A DNA stretch of 64,000 nt from Streptomyces sp. BV286 (GTDB lineage: Bacteria; Actinomycetota; Actinomycetes; Streptomycetales; Streptomycetaceae), in assembly GCF_019090165.1 (NCBI RefSeq), contig NZ_JAHRIB010000210.1, forward strand, positions 93,875-157,874. The letters run 5' to 3'. The notes below the pieces were generated by a model. That model had not been told where the DNA came from, did no database searches, and saw only the letters and a program-made list of their open reading frames with translations. Position 1 is the first letter of the stretch; each line of letters begins with the position of its first letter. Of this stretch, positions 34,370 to 42,729 are shown piece by piece. A program made the position numbers and the translations under genes.

Positions 34370-35368
34370 TCAGGTGCCCGTCGAGAGCAGGACCTTGCCG
34401 ATGGTCTGGCGCTCTCCCAGAAGCCGGTGGGCCTCGGCGGCGTCGGCCAGGGGGAGAACCCGGCAGATGCGTGGCTTCAGCCAGCCGTTCTCGATGCCTT
34501 CGATCACGGCGTTGGCGCGGGACAGCATGTCGTCGCGGGTTTCCATGAAGTGCCACAGGTCGCCGCCGGACAGCGACAGCGAGCGTTCCATGAGCATGGT
34601 GGGCGAGATGGGGTCTGCGGGGCCGCTTGCCGCGCCGAAGACAACGATGTGTCCGCGCAGGGCGGCTGCGCGCAGGTTTCCCTGGAAGGTGCTCGCTCCG
34701 ACGCCGTCGATGATGAGATCGGCGCCATGCCCGGCGGTCAGACGCAGCGTCTCTTCGGCGAAGTCGCGTTCGGTGTAGAGAACGACGTCGTGGGCGCCTG
34801 CCTGGCGGACCACCTCTGCCTTCTCCTCGGTGGACACCGTCCCGATGACGCGTGCGCCCAGGTGACGCGCCCACTGCACCAGGAGGAGACCCACCCCGCC
34901 CGCGGCGGCGTGGATGAGGACCACGTCCCCTTCGGACGGCTCGCGGTACTCGTGGATCAGGTAGTGGGCGGTCATGCCCTGCAGCGGAAACGCGGCCCCG
35001 TCCTCGAAGGACATGTCGTCGGGCAGGGGGATCAGGCTGTCGGCAGGCACGACGGTGGCTTCGGCGTAGGCACCCTGCTGCTGCGCGTAGGCGACGCGGT
35101 CACCCGGCCGGACGTTGCTCACATCGGGGCCGACGGCCTCCACCACGCCGGCCCCTTCCAGTCCGGGGGTGAAGGGCAGCGACATGGGGCGCAGGCCGCG
35201 GCGCATGTAGGTGTCCACGAAGTTGACCCCGGCCACGGCCAGGCGGACCAGGACCTCGCCCCGCGCGGGGGCTTGGAGGTGGACTTCTTCCGCGGTGAGG
35301 GTGTCCGGTCCGCCGAAACTGTTGACGACCATCGCGCGGACGTTTGCCGTGCTGGGTGAGTCAGTCAT
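34370..35368 (-). CDS. NADPH:quinone oxidoreductase (zinc-free MDR)
   Basis: 332 residues. N-terminus VNSFGGPDTLTAEEVHLQAP; Rossmann segment VLIHAAAGGVGLLLVQWARH; C-terminal LLGERQTIGKVLLSTG as in QOR1 proteins. AGGA precedes the ATG. It lies 46 bp upstream of the dehydrogenase and 155 bp downstream of the SDR. Likely role: reduction of quinones or enones with NADPH. Confidence 0.91.
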   Translation of the reverse strand: MTDSPSTANVRAMVVNSFGGPDTLTAEEVHLQAPARGEVLVRLAVAGVNFVDTYMRRGLRPMSLPFTPGLEGAGVVEAVGPDVSNVRPGDRVAYAQQQGAYAEATVVPADSLIPLPDDMSFEDGAAFPLQGMTAHYLIHEYREPSEGDVVLIHAAAGGVGLLLVQWARHLGARVIGTVSTEEKAEVVRQAGAHDVVLYTERDFAEETLRLTAGHGADLIIDGVGASTFQGNLRAAALRGHIVVFGAASGPADPISPTMLMERSLSLSGGDLWHFMETRDDMLSRANAVIEGIENGWLKPRICRVLPLADAAEAHRLLGERQTIGKVLLSTGT

Positions 35369-35523
35369 GTGTGCTGTCCTGCCTCGGGTTGTTCGGTGCG
35401 GGGCCGGCCGGGTGCGGCCTGCTTCTCAAAGCGGCGCGCGGCAGACCCCTGTTGGCGTTGTGGCCCTCAGGTCGGCGAAGGGGCTGTGTCACACGGGGAG
35501 CCGGCGGGGGACGTAATTCCTGA

Positions 35524-36288
35524 TCACCAGGCGGTCCATCCGGCTTCGACGGGCACGGTGGCGCCGGTCATGAAGGAGACTTCCTCGCTTATCAGGAACA
35601 CGATCACCTCGGCGATCTCCCGCGGCTGGGCGTATCGCTTGAGCATCTGCCGTCCGGCGAGCGCGTCGATGGCGTCCTGCGGGGTGGCAAAGCTCTTCTA
35701 GTGCTCGGCCGCCATCTGCGTGTCGACGAGTCCCGGGCACAGGATGTTCGCCCGGACGTTGTGGGGCACGTACTCCATCGCGAGCGAGCGGGTGAGGCCG
35801 AGGACAGCGGCCTTCGACGCGCAGTAGACGCCGATGTTGGGAAGGGCCGCGAGTGCGCCGATCGAGGACACGTTGACGACGGACCCGCCCCCGGCCTTCA
35901 CCATCTCCGGGACGACGCGCTTGGCGGTGACCAGACACGACAGGGTGTTGATGTGCATCACCCTGTCGAAATCCTCGACCGTGTGCTCCAGCAGCGGCTT
36001 GGAGAAGACGATGCCGGTGTTGTTCACCAGGCCGTCCACCTTGCCGTAGGCGTCGACGAGTCGGGTCGTCAGTTCGTCGATGGTCTGCGCGGAGACGATG
36101 TCGCCGGCCACCGCGATGGGCTCGCTTCCGGCCTGCCGTACCAGGGCGGCGGTCTCCTCCAGCGAGGTGGCGTCCACGTCGGTCAGCCCTACGCGTGATC
36201 CTTCCGCGGCCAGCCGCAGCGCCGCCTGGCGGCCCACGCCACCACCTGCCCCCGTGACGACCGTGACCGCGTTCTCGAGGCGTGCCAT
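35524..36288 (-). pseudogene. SDR family oxidoreductase interrupted by an in-frame TAG
   Basis: A 254-codon SDR frame: TVVTGAGGGVGRQAA, NNTGI, SSIGALAALPNIGVYCASKA with Ser/Tyr/Lys, and PGLVDTQMAAEH. A TAG at 35698-35700 then breaks the frame. The same frame continues with KSFATPQDAIDALAGRQMLK and ends GATVPVEAGWTAW-TGA, a perfectly normal SDR C-terminus. One base change (for example GAG to TAG) explains it. Without readthrough the product lacks 58 residues, including the last strand and dimer helix, and is probably inactive. AGAGGA precedes the ATG. It could also be a sequencing error. Confidence 0.88.
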
Positions 36289-36365
36289 TTTCGTTCCTCT
36301 TTTCCATGTGGGAGTGGGCTGCGAGTGCGCTTCTGTGTCTGTGCGGCGTCGGCCTCCGCGGTGGC

Positions 36366-37607
36366 CTAGACGGCTGCTGCGGAGCGGCGCCGCTGGATGA
36401 GCGCGATGGCGATGGTGGGGATCAGGGTGAGGGCGGCGATGACGGTGCCGACCACGGCCGGGCCGGTGGCCCCGAGCGGCGAGCCGAGGGTGAGTCCGGC
36501 GATCCAGGAGCCGACAGCGGTACCGAGGTTGAACGCCGAGACGGTGAGGGCCGAGGCCAGGACGGGTGCCTGGCGGGCGAAACGGACGGCCAGAGCCATC
36601 AGGACCGGGTTGGCGCCGAGCCCGAAGAAGCCCAGCAGGGCGACCAGAATGATGGTGGGCACCGCGTAGCCGGCCAGCAGGGAGATCGCCAGGAGCAGGA
36701 GGGTCGCTCCCGCAGCGGCCACGAGTGTCACGGTGTGCGGGCGACGGTCGCCCAGACGGCCTCCGACGAGCGAGCCGACCAGGGCGCCGAGGCCGAAGCC
36801 GACCAGGACCAGCGGTACGATCCCGGACGCGATGCCCGACCGGTCGGTCAGCAGGGGCGAGATGTAGGAGTATGCCGCCAGCACGCCGCCGGTGGTGGTG
36901 GCGCAGGCCGCCAGCACCAGCCACAGGCGGCCGGAGCGCAGGGCGGTCAGCTCGGACCGGATCGACACCGTCTGCTGGTCGCCATCGTCGTGGGGGACGG
37001 TGCGGGCGATCAGTGCGATGGCCGCCGCGGCGAGGGCCGCGAGCGCCCAGAACGGTCCGCGCCAGCCCATGAGCTGCCCGGCGAACGCGCCCACCGGTAC
37101 GCCGACGACGTTCGCGAGCATGGCTCCGGCGCCGACCAGGCCCAGGGCGCGGGAACTGGCAGCGGGCCCTGCGGCGCGTGCGGCGGCCACATTGGCCACC
37201 GCCCAGAACGCGCCGGTGGCGATCGCGGTCAGAAACCGTGCCGCCAGGACCAGGGTGAAGTTCGCGCTGAGGGCGACGATGACGTGCCCGGCGGCGAAGA
37301 CGCCCAGGGCGAGCATCAGGGTGAGCCGCTTGGGCAGCCGCAGCGTGAGCATCGCCATCAGCGGCGCTCCGACGATCATCCCGACGGCGAAGACGGTGAT
37401 CATCAGGCCGGTCCGGGCGACGCTGACCTGCAGGGCGCCCGAGATCTCCGGCAGCAGGCCCGCCACCACGAACTCGGTGGTGCCCATCAGGAACGTGCCC
37501 AGCGCCAGGATGTGGACGACGAGCGGCAGCCGAGCGGACGGAGGCTGGGGGTTGTCAGCCCGTACGGTCTCGGCGGGGGCGTGGAGGGTTGCTCCTCGCG
37601 TACTCAA
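36366..37607 (-). CDS. MFS transporter (DHA1-type drug efflux)
   Basis: 413 residues with about 12 membrane segments. The first helix reads LGTFLMGTTEFVVAGLLPEI, and the loop 2-3 and helix-5 motif (GAGAMLANVVGVPVGAFAGQ) is of the AraJ/Cmx-like drug-proton antiporter type. The start is TTG at 37607 with GGAG 7 nt upstream. It heads the leftward operon divergent from the XRE regulator at 37743, so it likely exports the compound sensed by that regulator. Confidence 0.9.
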   Translation of the reverse strand: MSTRGATLHAPAETVRADNPQPPSARLPLVVHILALGTFLMGTTEFVVAGLLPEISGALQVSVARTGLMITVFAVGMIVGAPLMAMLTLRLPKRLTLMLALGVFAAGHVIVALSANFTLVLAARFLTAIATGAFWAVANVAAARAAGPAASSRALGLVGAGAMLANVVGVPVGAFAGQLMGWRGPFWALAALAAAAIALIARTVPHDDGDQQTVSIRSELTALRSGRLWLVLAACATTTGGVLAAYSYISPLLTDRSGIASGIVPLVLVGFGLGALVGSLVGGRLGDRRPHTVTLVAAAGATLLLLAISLLAGYAVPTIILVALLGFFGLGANPVLMALAVRFARQAPVLASALTVSAFNLGTAVGSWIAGLTLGSPLGATGPAVVGTVIAALTLIPTIAIALIQRRRSAAAV

Positions 37608-37689
37608 GGTTCATCTCCGTGGGGGTTGCGATCGGGGTACGTCTCCCAGAGAACAAGCCGCCCAACCCTTGAGGAAGGTCGCGTTTATA

Positions 37690-37711
37690 GGGGGTACAAG
37701 CTCAACCTCCC
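37690..37711. promoter_or_regulatory. G-run/C-run element in MFS-XRE divergent region (copy G)
   Basis: Read leftward: GGGAGG, then TTGAGCTTGTACCCCC. It is between divergent starts 37607 and 37743. It shares GAGCTTGTACCCCC with copy F at 29245, in the same orientation relative to the controlled enzyme or transporter gene. Confidence 0.5.
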
Positions 37712-37742
37712 TAACCGCCGACCAATGCCTACCGTGTAAGGC

Positions 37743-38711
37743 ATGGACGACCGAAGAGACCACCGCACCGAGATCCGGGACTTTCTCGCCAGCCGCCGCG
37801 CCAAGATCACCCCGGAGCAGGCCGGGCTGCCCACCAGCGGCCGGCGCCGGGTCCCGGGGCTGCGGCGCGAGGAGGTCGCCGTGCTCGCCGGTGTGAGCAC
37901 CGAGTGGTACACGCGCCTGGAGAAGGGCCACATCAGCGGCGTATCGGAGGACGTACTCGCCGCGGTCGCCCACACCCTGCAACTGGACGAGGACGAACGC
38001 ACCTACCTGTTCGACCTGGCCCGGGCAGCCCGCCCGGCCACCCGCACACCGTCCCGCCGGAAGGAAGTCGCGGTCCCGCCCCGCATCCAGTGGCTGCTCG
38101 ACTCCATGACGCTGTCCTCCGCCTTCGTACGCAACGGCCGCCAGGACGTCATCGCCAGCAACCCGCTGGCCCGCGCCCTGCACGCGCCCGTCTTCGAAAG
38201 CGGGACCACCGACAAGCGCGGCCGGCCCAACATCGCCCGCTACATTTTCCTCGACCCGGGCTCCCGGCAGTTCTTCGTCGACTGGGAGGCCGCCGCCGTC
38301 GCCACCACCGCGCTGCTGCGCGCCGAAGCCGGACGCGAACCCCAGGACCGGGCCCTGCGCGAACTCATCGGCGAGCTGTCCACAGTCAGCTCCGAGTTCC
38401 GCGGCCAGTGGGCCGCGCACGACGTGCGTATCCGCCACGACGGCGTCAAGCGGCTATGGCACCCCGAGGTCGGCGACCTGGAGCTGACCTACCAGTCCCT
38501 GGACCTGCCCGTGTCCCACCGGGCCATGCACGACCTGACCCTCTACACCGCCGAACCGGGCACCACATCCGAGGACCGGCTCAAACTCCTGGCCAGCCTG
38601 GCCGCACCCCATCCCCAGGCAACAGAGCCCGCTGACCAGCCGGGCCGCGCTGCGCCGTCCTCGCTCGCGCCCCGCTCCGGCACCGACGAGAACCGCCCGC
38701 CCGCGCCCTGA
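37743..38711 (+). CDS. XRE family regulator with MmyB-like domain (paralogue 4)
   Basis: 322 residues. HTH: VPGLRREEVAVLAGVSTEWY and TRLEKGH. Sensor region: RQDVIASNPLARALHAPVFE to YTAEPGTTSEDRLKLLASLA. It has a Pro/Ala-rich tail absent from the three 289-residue paralogues. It is divergent from the MFS-SDR-QOR-ADH set and probably represses it until a ligand binds. Confidence 0.92.
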   Translation: MDDRRDHRTEIRDFLASRRAKITPEQAGLPTSGRRRVPGLRREEVAVLAGVSTEWYTRLEKGHISGVSEDVLAAVAHTLQLDEDERTYLFDLARAARPATRTPSRRKEVAVPPRIQWLLDSMTLSSAFVRNGRQDVIASNPLARALHAPVFESGTTDKRGRPNIARYIFLDPGSRQFFVDWEAAAVATTALLRAEAGREPQDRALRELIGELSTVSSEFRGQWAAHDVRIRHDGVKRLWHPEVGDLELTYQSLDLPVSHRAMHDLTLYTAEPGTTSEDRLKLLASLAAPHPQATEPADQPGRAAPSSLAPRSGTDENRPPAP

Positions 38712-38759
38712 AGCTCCTCCAGGCTTGTCCACGAAGAACGATCGGCGAGGACGCTCGAC

Positions 38760-38783
38760 GGGCACGGGCACGGGCACGGGCAC
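38760..38783 (+). repeat. Tandem repeat, 4 x GGGCAC
   Basis: Four perfect copies of the hexamer GGGCAC in the gap between the XRE gene and the F420-type gene. Confidence 0.8.
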
Positions 38784-38823
38784 GTGAGATTGAACGGTGC
38801 GACTCTCTTGGCAATCGGCCAGA

Positions 38824-38858
38824 TTGGCGCTTGGCGCTTGGCGCTTGGCGCTTGGCGC
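38824..38858 (+). repeat. Tandem repeat, 5 x TTGGCGC
   Basis: Five perfect copies of the heptamer TTGGCGC, 40 bp after the hexamer repeat. A heptamer array in non-coding DNA is prone to length change. Confidence 0.85.
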
Positions 38859-38971
38859 CGCCAGCATGCCGGTCAGCGGCTCAGCGCGCGTACGCGCGCA
38901 GGAGGACTGCGATCGTCCCGTCCGAGCCCTCCTGCGTCTTGTCGGCGGAGAGTGCGCTGCTCGGAGCCGGC

Positions 38972-39595
38972 TCAGACGGGAAGTTCGGTGATGCTGAGGG
39001 CGAAGTCCAGGTTCCCCACCCCGTGGTGGGCGAGGCCCACCGTGACCACGCCCGCTCCTTCCAGCCAGTGCGCCATTTTCAGGCCGCCGACGTCCAGCGG
39101 GCGCAGTCCGAGGCTCTCGACGAACGCCTCCACACTTGTCTTGGCCTGCGCGTTGTCGCCGGCGATGAAGACATCGGGCCGACCCTTTTCCAGGACATGA
39201 CGGAAGACGGTGTTGAACGCCTTCACCACGCTGGCGCCGGCCGGGGCCGCCCTGGCGACTTCCTGCGCGATCGAGGTCTCCTCGCGGTGGGCTAATCCGT
39301 CGAACGTGGAATTGAAGGGATTGCTGATGTCGACGATGACCTTGTCCGCGAGAGCGTCTCCGTACTGGGCGACGACCGGCACGACACCGTCGTACAGCAG
39401 GGCCATGATGACGATGTCCCCGGCCGGGGCGGTGCCCCATTCTCCCGTCGTGGCGCCGCCGCCGAGAGCCTTGGCCGGGTCAGCGGACTTGGACTGATCC
39501 CGGCCCATGACCTCGACAGTGTTGCCGCCCGCCACCGCCCGCTCGCCGATGGTGCGGGCCATGTTCCCGGTGCCGATGATGCTGATGCTGCTCAT
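38972..39595 (-). CDS. NADPH-dependent F420 reductase-like protein
   Basis: 207 residues. The N-terminus SISIIGTGNMARTIGERAV is a Rossmann motif; IVDISNPFNSTFDGL and VVKAFNTVFRHVLEKGRPDV follow the NpdG/FNO-like family. Members transfer hydride between NADPH and coenzyme F420, but some relatives bind only NADP. AGGACATCTC precedes the ATG. It starts 33 bp after the SDR stop on the same strand, so the two are likely co-transcribed. Confidence 0.85.
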   Translation of the reverse strand: MSSISIIGTGNMARTIGERAVAGGNTVEVMGRDQSKSADPAKALGGGATTGEWGTAPAGDIVIMALLYDGVVPVVAQYGDALADKVIVDISNPFNSTFDGLAHREETSIAQEVARAAPAGASVVKAFNTVFRHVLEKGRPDVFIAGDNAQAKTSVEAFVESLGLRPLDVGGLKMAHWLEGAGVVTVGLAHHGVGNLDFALSITELPV

Positions 39596-39628
39596 GAGAT
39601 GTCCTGCCCTGGTTGTGTGTTGGTCGGT

Positions 39629-40363
39629 TCAGATGGCGGTGGTGCCGCCGTCGGCGACGAGTTCCATGCCGTTGACGTAGCTGGAGTCGTCGGAGGCGAG
39701 AAAGAGGGCGGTGGTGGCGATCTCGTCGGGGCGGCCCATCTTTCCGCGCGGGATGAGGGACTCGAACTGGCGCTTGGTGGCCTCGTCGAAGAGTTCTGCC
39801 TGCTTGGCGGTGGCGACCTGGCCGGGGGTCAGGACGTTGACGCGGATGCGGCGGTCCTTGAGCTCGTTGAGCCAGACGCGCGCCCACGCCTGCTGGACGG
39901 CCTTGCTGTCGGCGTAGACGCTCCAGCCGGGGAAGGCGCCGAGGGAGGCGTTGGAGCCGGTCATGAGGATCGAGCCGCCGTCGTTGAAGAGCGGAAGGGC
40001 CTTCTGGACGGTGAACAGGGTGCCGCGGGCGTTGAGGTAGAACGCTGAGTCGAAGTGGGCCTCGGTGATCTCGCCGAGCGGGGCGGGCTCGCCCCCTCCG
40101 GCGCTGGCCCACAGCACGTCGAGACTCCCCTTCTCCCGCTTGACGGTGTCGTACAGGCGGTCCAGGTCGTCCAGGTCGGCGGCGTCGCCCTGGACGCCGG
40201 TGACGTTGCGGCCGATCTGCTGCACGGCCTCGTCCAGGGCGTCCTGGCGGCGGCCGGTGATGAAGACGTGCGCTCCCTCGTCGACGAACAGCTTCGCGCC
40301 CGCCAGCGCCATGCCACTGGTACCGCCGGTGATGACCGCAACCTTGCCGTCAAGCTTTCCCAT
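39629..40363 (-). CDS. SDR family oxidoreductase
   Basis: 244 residues: VAVITGGTSGMALAGAKLF (cofactor loop), ASAGG, TGSNASLGAFPGWSVYADSKA with Ser/Tyr/Lys, and a normal C-terminus ending SYVNGMELVADGGT. AGGGAG precedes the ATG at 40363. It is divergent from the TetR gene at 40508, which most likely represses it and the F420-type gene. Confidence 0.92.
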   Translation of the reverse strand: MGKLDGKVAVITGGTSGMALAGAKLFVDEGAHVFITGRRQDALDEAVQQIGRNVTGVQGDAADLDDLDRLYDTVKREKGSLDVLWASAGGGEPAPLGEITEAHFDSAFYLNARGTLFTVQKALPLFNDGGSILMTGSNASLGAFPGWSVYADSKAVQQAWARVWLNELKDRRIRVNVLTPGQVATAKQAELFDEATKRQFESLIPRGKMGRPDEIATTALFLASDDSSYVNGMELVADGGTTAI

Positions 40364-40418
40364 ACTCGCTCCCTGAGGGGTTGGTGGTGCCGGTGCACCT
40401 TGGGATGTCGGCGTTAAG

Positions 40419-40434
40419 TACACCGCTCTGTGTA
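40419..40434. promoter_or_regulatory. Inverted repeat TACAC-CGCTCT-GTGTA (TetR operator candidate)
   Basis: A perfect 5-bp inverted repeat in the 144-bp gap between the divergent SDR and TetR genes. A further TGTACAC-like half lies at about 40470. Its position suits a TetR operator. Confidence 0.5.
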
Positions 40435-40507
40435 TGTACGGTATGGGGCGGGCAGCCGGGGCGCAACTATGTACACCGGCCGTTACCCAAGGAGGTAGGA
40501 TGGCCCC

Positions 40508-41089
40508 ATGACGGAGTTGGAGAAGGGCCCCACGGGCCGCCGCCGCGGCCGGGGCGCCCGCGAGCGCATCCTCAGCGCGTCCCAGCAGCTGTTCCGAGAG
40601 CAGGGCATCAACGGCACCGGCATGGACCAGCTCTGCGCCGCGGCCCAGGTGTCCAAGCGCACGGCCTACCAGCACTTCGCCGGCAAGGACGAGCTCGTCG
40701 CCGAGTATCTGCGCCGGTTCGACCCCTCGGTTCTGTCCGACGTGTTCGACCGCACCGACCTCACGCCCCGCGAACGGCTCCTCGCCGCCTTCGACATCCC
40801 CCCCACCACTCCCCTGTGCCCCTACATCGCCGCCGCCGTCGAACTGAACGACCCTCAGCACCCCGCGTCCCAGTACGCACGCGACTACAAGAGGGCCGTC
40901 GCCGCGCGGCTCGCCGACACCGCCCGCGAAGCCGGCGCCGCCGACCCCGAACAGCTCGGCGAGCAGCTCGCGCTACTCCTCGACGGCGCCGCGGCCCGCA
41001 GCCGGGTCCTCAACGCCGACGCCTTCCCCACCGCCGCCGCCATCGCCGCCGTCCTCATCGACAACGCCGTCCCCGCCACCGCCAAGTGA
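40508..41089 (+). CDS. TetR/AcrR family transcriptional regulator
   Basis: 193 residues. The N-terminal HTH reads RERILSASQQLFREQGINGT and VSKRTAYQHFAGKDELVAEY. The helical ligand domain follows (CPYIAAAVELNDPQHPASQY). AAGGAGG lies upstream of the ATG. It is divergent from the SDR/F420-type operon. Confidence 0.92.
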   Translation: MTELEKGPTGRRRGRGARERILSASQQLFREQGINGTGMDQLCAAAQVSKRTAYQHFAGKDELVAEYLRRFDPSVLSDVFDRTDLTPRERLLAAFDIPPTTPLCPYIAAAVELNDPQHPASQYARDYKRAVAARLADTAREAGAADPEQLGEQLALLLDGAAARSRVLNADAFPTAAAIAAVLIDNAVPATAK

Positions 41090-41333
41090 GCTCCGGCGAG
41101 GCCGACTTCGAGTCGGCAACGCTGCCGAGGGACAGCAGTGACGATCAGGGACCAGCACGCAAGCGGCGCGGTGACACAACGGTGACGAGCGGCGACGGAA
41201 CGGTGACATGAGGGGCCACAACCAACCCCCGGGCCTCCTGGTCTCACCAGGTGTGGAGCCAACGGCAGGAGACCGGCCGGACCGCACCCACCGCCCGCCA
41301 GGAACGCACGATCACGTCACAGGGGGAACAGAA

Positions 41334-41795
41334 ATGAAGCTCGTCCGTCACGCAGCAGCCGTCGCCGTCATCGTCACCGGAGGCGCTCTCGCCCTCGCGG
41401 CACCCGCCTCGGCATCGGAGCCGGTCGCCGCGCCCGCAGCGGCGAAGGCAGCCCCGGCCGCGGCAGCGTCGGAGGTCCCGGTCGCGAAGTACAACGGCGC
41501 CTGCGGCGCCGGTCACAAGGTGATCGACTCAGCCAACATGGAGAACCTCGGCACGACCTTCCTCACCTACAACAAGACGACCGGCGAGAACTGCGTGGTC
41601 ACCGTACGCACCAAGCCCGGAGCCGCAGTGAACATGTTCGCCCAGCTCAGCTCCAAGACGGGTGGCACGGCCACCGACCGCGGCCGGTTCACCACGTACG
41701 CCGGTCCCGTCTACCTCGAGGCCCCCGGCGAGTGCGTCACGTGGGAGGGCGGCATCACCTCCTACTCCACGAAGGGGACCGGCCACTGCGGCTGA
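41334..41795 (+). CDS. SapA-like spore-associated secreted protein
   Basis: 153 residues. A Sec signal covers residues 1-29 (AVIVTGGALALAAPASASEP). An Ala-rich linker follows, then the mature domain with KYNGACGAGHKVIDS, TFLTYNKTTGENCVVTVRTK and YAGPVYLEAPGECVTWEGGI. This pattern matches, from memory, Streptomyces spore-associated protein A. Four mature cysteines likely form two disulfides. AGGGGGA precedes the ATG. A clear terminator follows. Confidence 0.82.
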   Translation: MKLVRHAAAVAVIVTGGALALAAPASASEPVAAPAAAKAAPAAAASEVPVAKYNGACGAGHKVIDSANMENLGTTFLTYNKTTGENCVVTVRTKPGAAVNMFAQLSSKTGGTATDRGRFTTYAGPVYLEAPGECVTWEGGITSYSTKGTGHCG

Positions 41796-41858
41796 TCCAC
41801 ACGACGGCCATCGGCGGGACGACGGGAAGCGGCCGGACGACGGGAAGTGGTCAGACGG

Positions 41859-41888
41859 CGGAGGGTGCCGAACAAGCGGCACCCTCCG
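41859..41888 (+). terminator. 12-bp stem terminator after SapA-like gene
   Basis: CGGAGGGTGCCG pairs with CGGCACCCTCCG around the 6-nt loop AACAAG, 63 bp past the stop. Confidence 0.85.
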
Positions 41889-42082
41889 TCTCAGGCCGGG
41901 GAGACCGGCCCCAGAAGGCGTCAAGCCGCTCGATGATTGCGCGGCACCCGCGGGCACTGTGCGGCGACAACGCCTGCATTGCGCCGTCGGGTAGAGCGCG
42001 CCCTTCGAACGGGCTCCCACCGCAGTGCGGCCCTTCGGCGAAGCTCTCCTGGACGGCCGCTACGGCGTACCTCCGTGGCTGG

Positions 42083-42718
42083 TCACGCCCCCAGGGCGAA
42101 TACTCCCGCGCCCTTGCCCGGAGCCTCGTCCCAGCCCTTGATCCGGTTCGCCAGGCGGCGCAGCCGGGGATCGCCCGGGCGCACGTCGATCTGGAAGTGC
42201 GCCATGTGGGGTCGGCGCAGTCGGCCGCCCCATGCCACCACGCCGCCGCACTCCTTGACGATGTCCCGCACCACGGCCTCCTGGTGGGGGAACAGCACGC
42301 CGGTCGCGCCGAGCGGGTAGGCATCCGGACGAACCTCGAGGGCCGTGCCCGAGGCGTAGTTGGTGGCGTGCCCTGTCAACCCGGCGGCGGGCCGGTGCCC
42401 CGCCAGTTCGTGGCGGGCCACCTCCTCGACCTCGTAGTGGAAGCGGCGTGCCACGTGGACGAGAACCACCGAGACGTCACCGTCCCGCAGTGCCACCGAC
42501 GCCGGGGTGCCCGGTACGAACTGGGTGGTGAAGCCGGCGGCGGTGACCGGCCATCCGTTGGCGCTCGTACCGGCCGCCTCGCCGGCAGCCGCGATCGCGG
42601 CGGGGGCCAGGAGGGGAACACTCACGCCGGCCGCCACCGCTCCCGCGAGTCCTGTCAGCAGGAACGACCGCCGCTGCAGTCCTACGGGCCCTGGTCTGGA
42701 TGTGCCACTCGTGTGCAT
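42083..42718 (-). CDS. Tat-exported M15-like peptidase domain protein
   Basis: 211 residues. The twin-Arg signal is QRRSFLLTGLAGAVAAGVS, with cleavage near residue 45. The mature part resembles D-Ala-D-Ala carboxypeptidase-type M15 domains: a zinc-type region GHATNYASGTALEVRP (His present, the usual Asp replaced by Glu), WGGRLRRPHMAHFQIDV with the late His, and a KGWD tail. GAGGGGA precedes the ATG. It starts 11 bp after the stop of the large peptidoglycan-binding gene, so they form one operon. It probably acts on or binds cell-wall peptides. Confidence 0.75.
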   Translation of the reverse strand: MHTSGTSRPGPVGLQRRSFLLTGLAGAVAAGVSVPLLAPAAIAAAGEAAGTSANGWPVTAAGFTTQFVPGTPASVALRDGDVSVVLVHVARRFHYEVEEVARHELAGHRPAAGLTGHATNYASGTALEVRPDAYPLGATGVLFPHQEAVVRDIVKECGGVVAWGGRLRRPHMAHFQIDVRPGDPRLRRLANRIKGWDEAPGKGAGVFALGA

Positions 42719-42729
42719 ACCGGTTCCCC

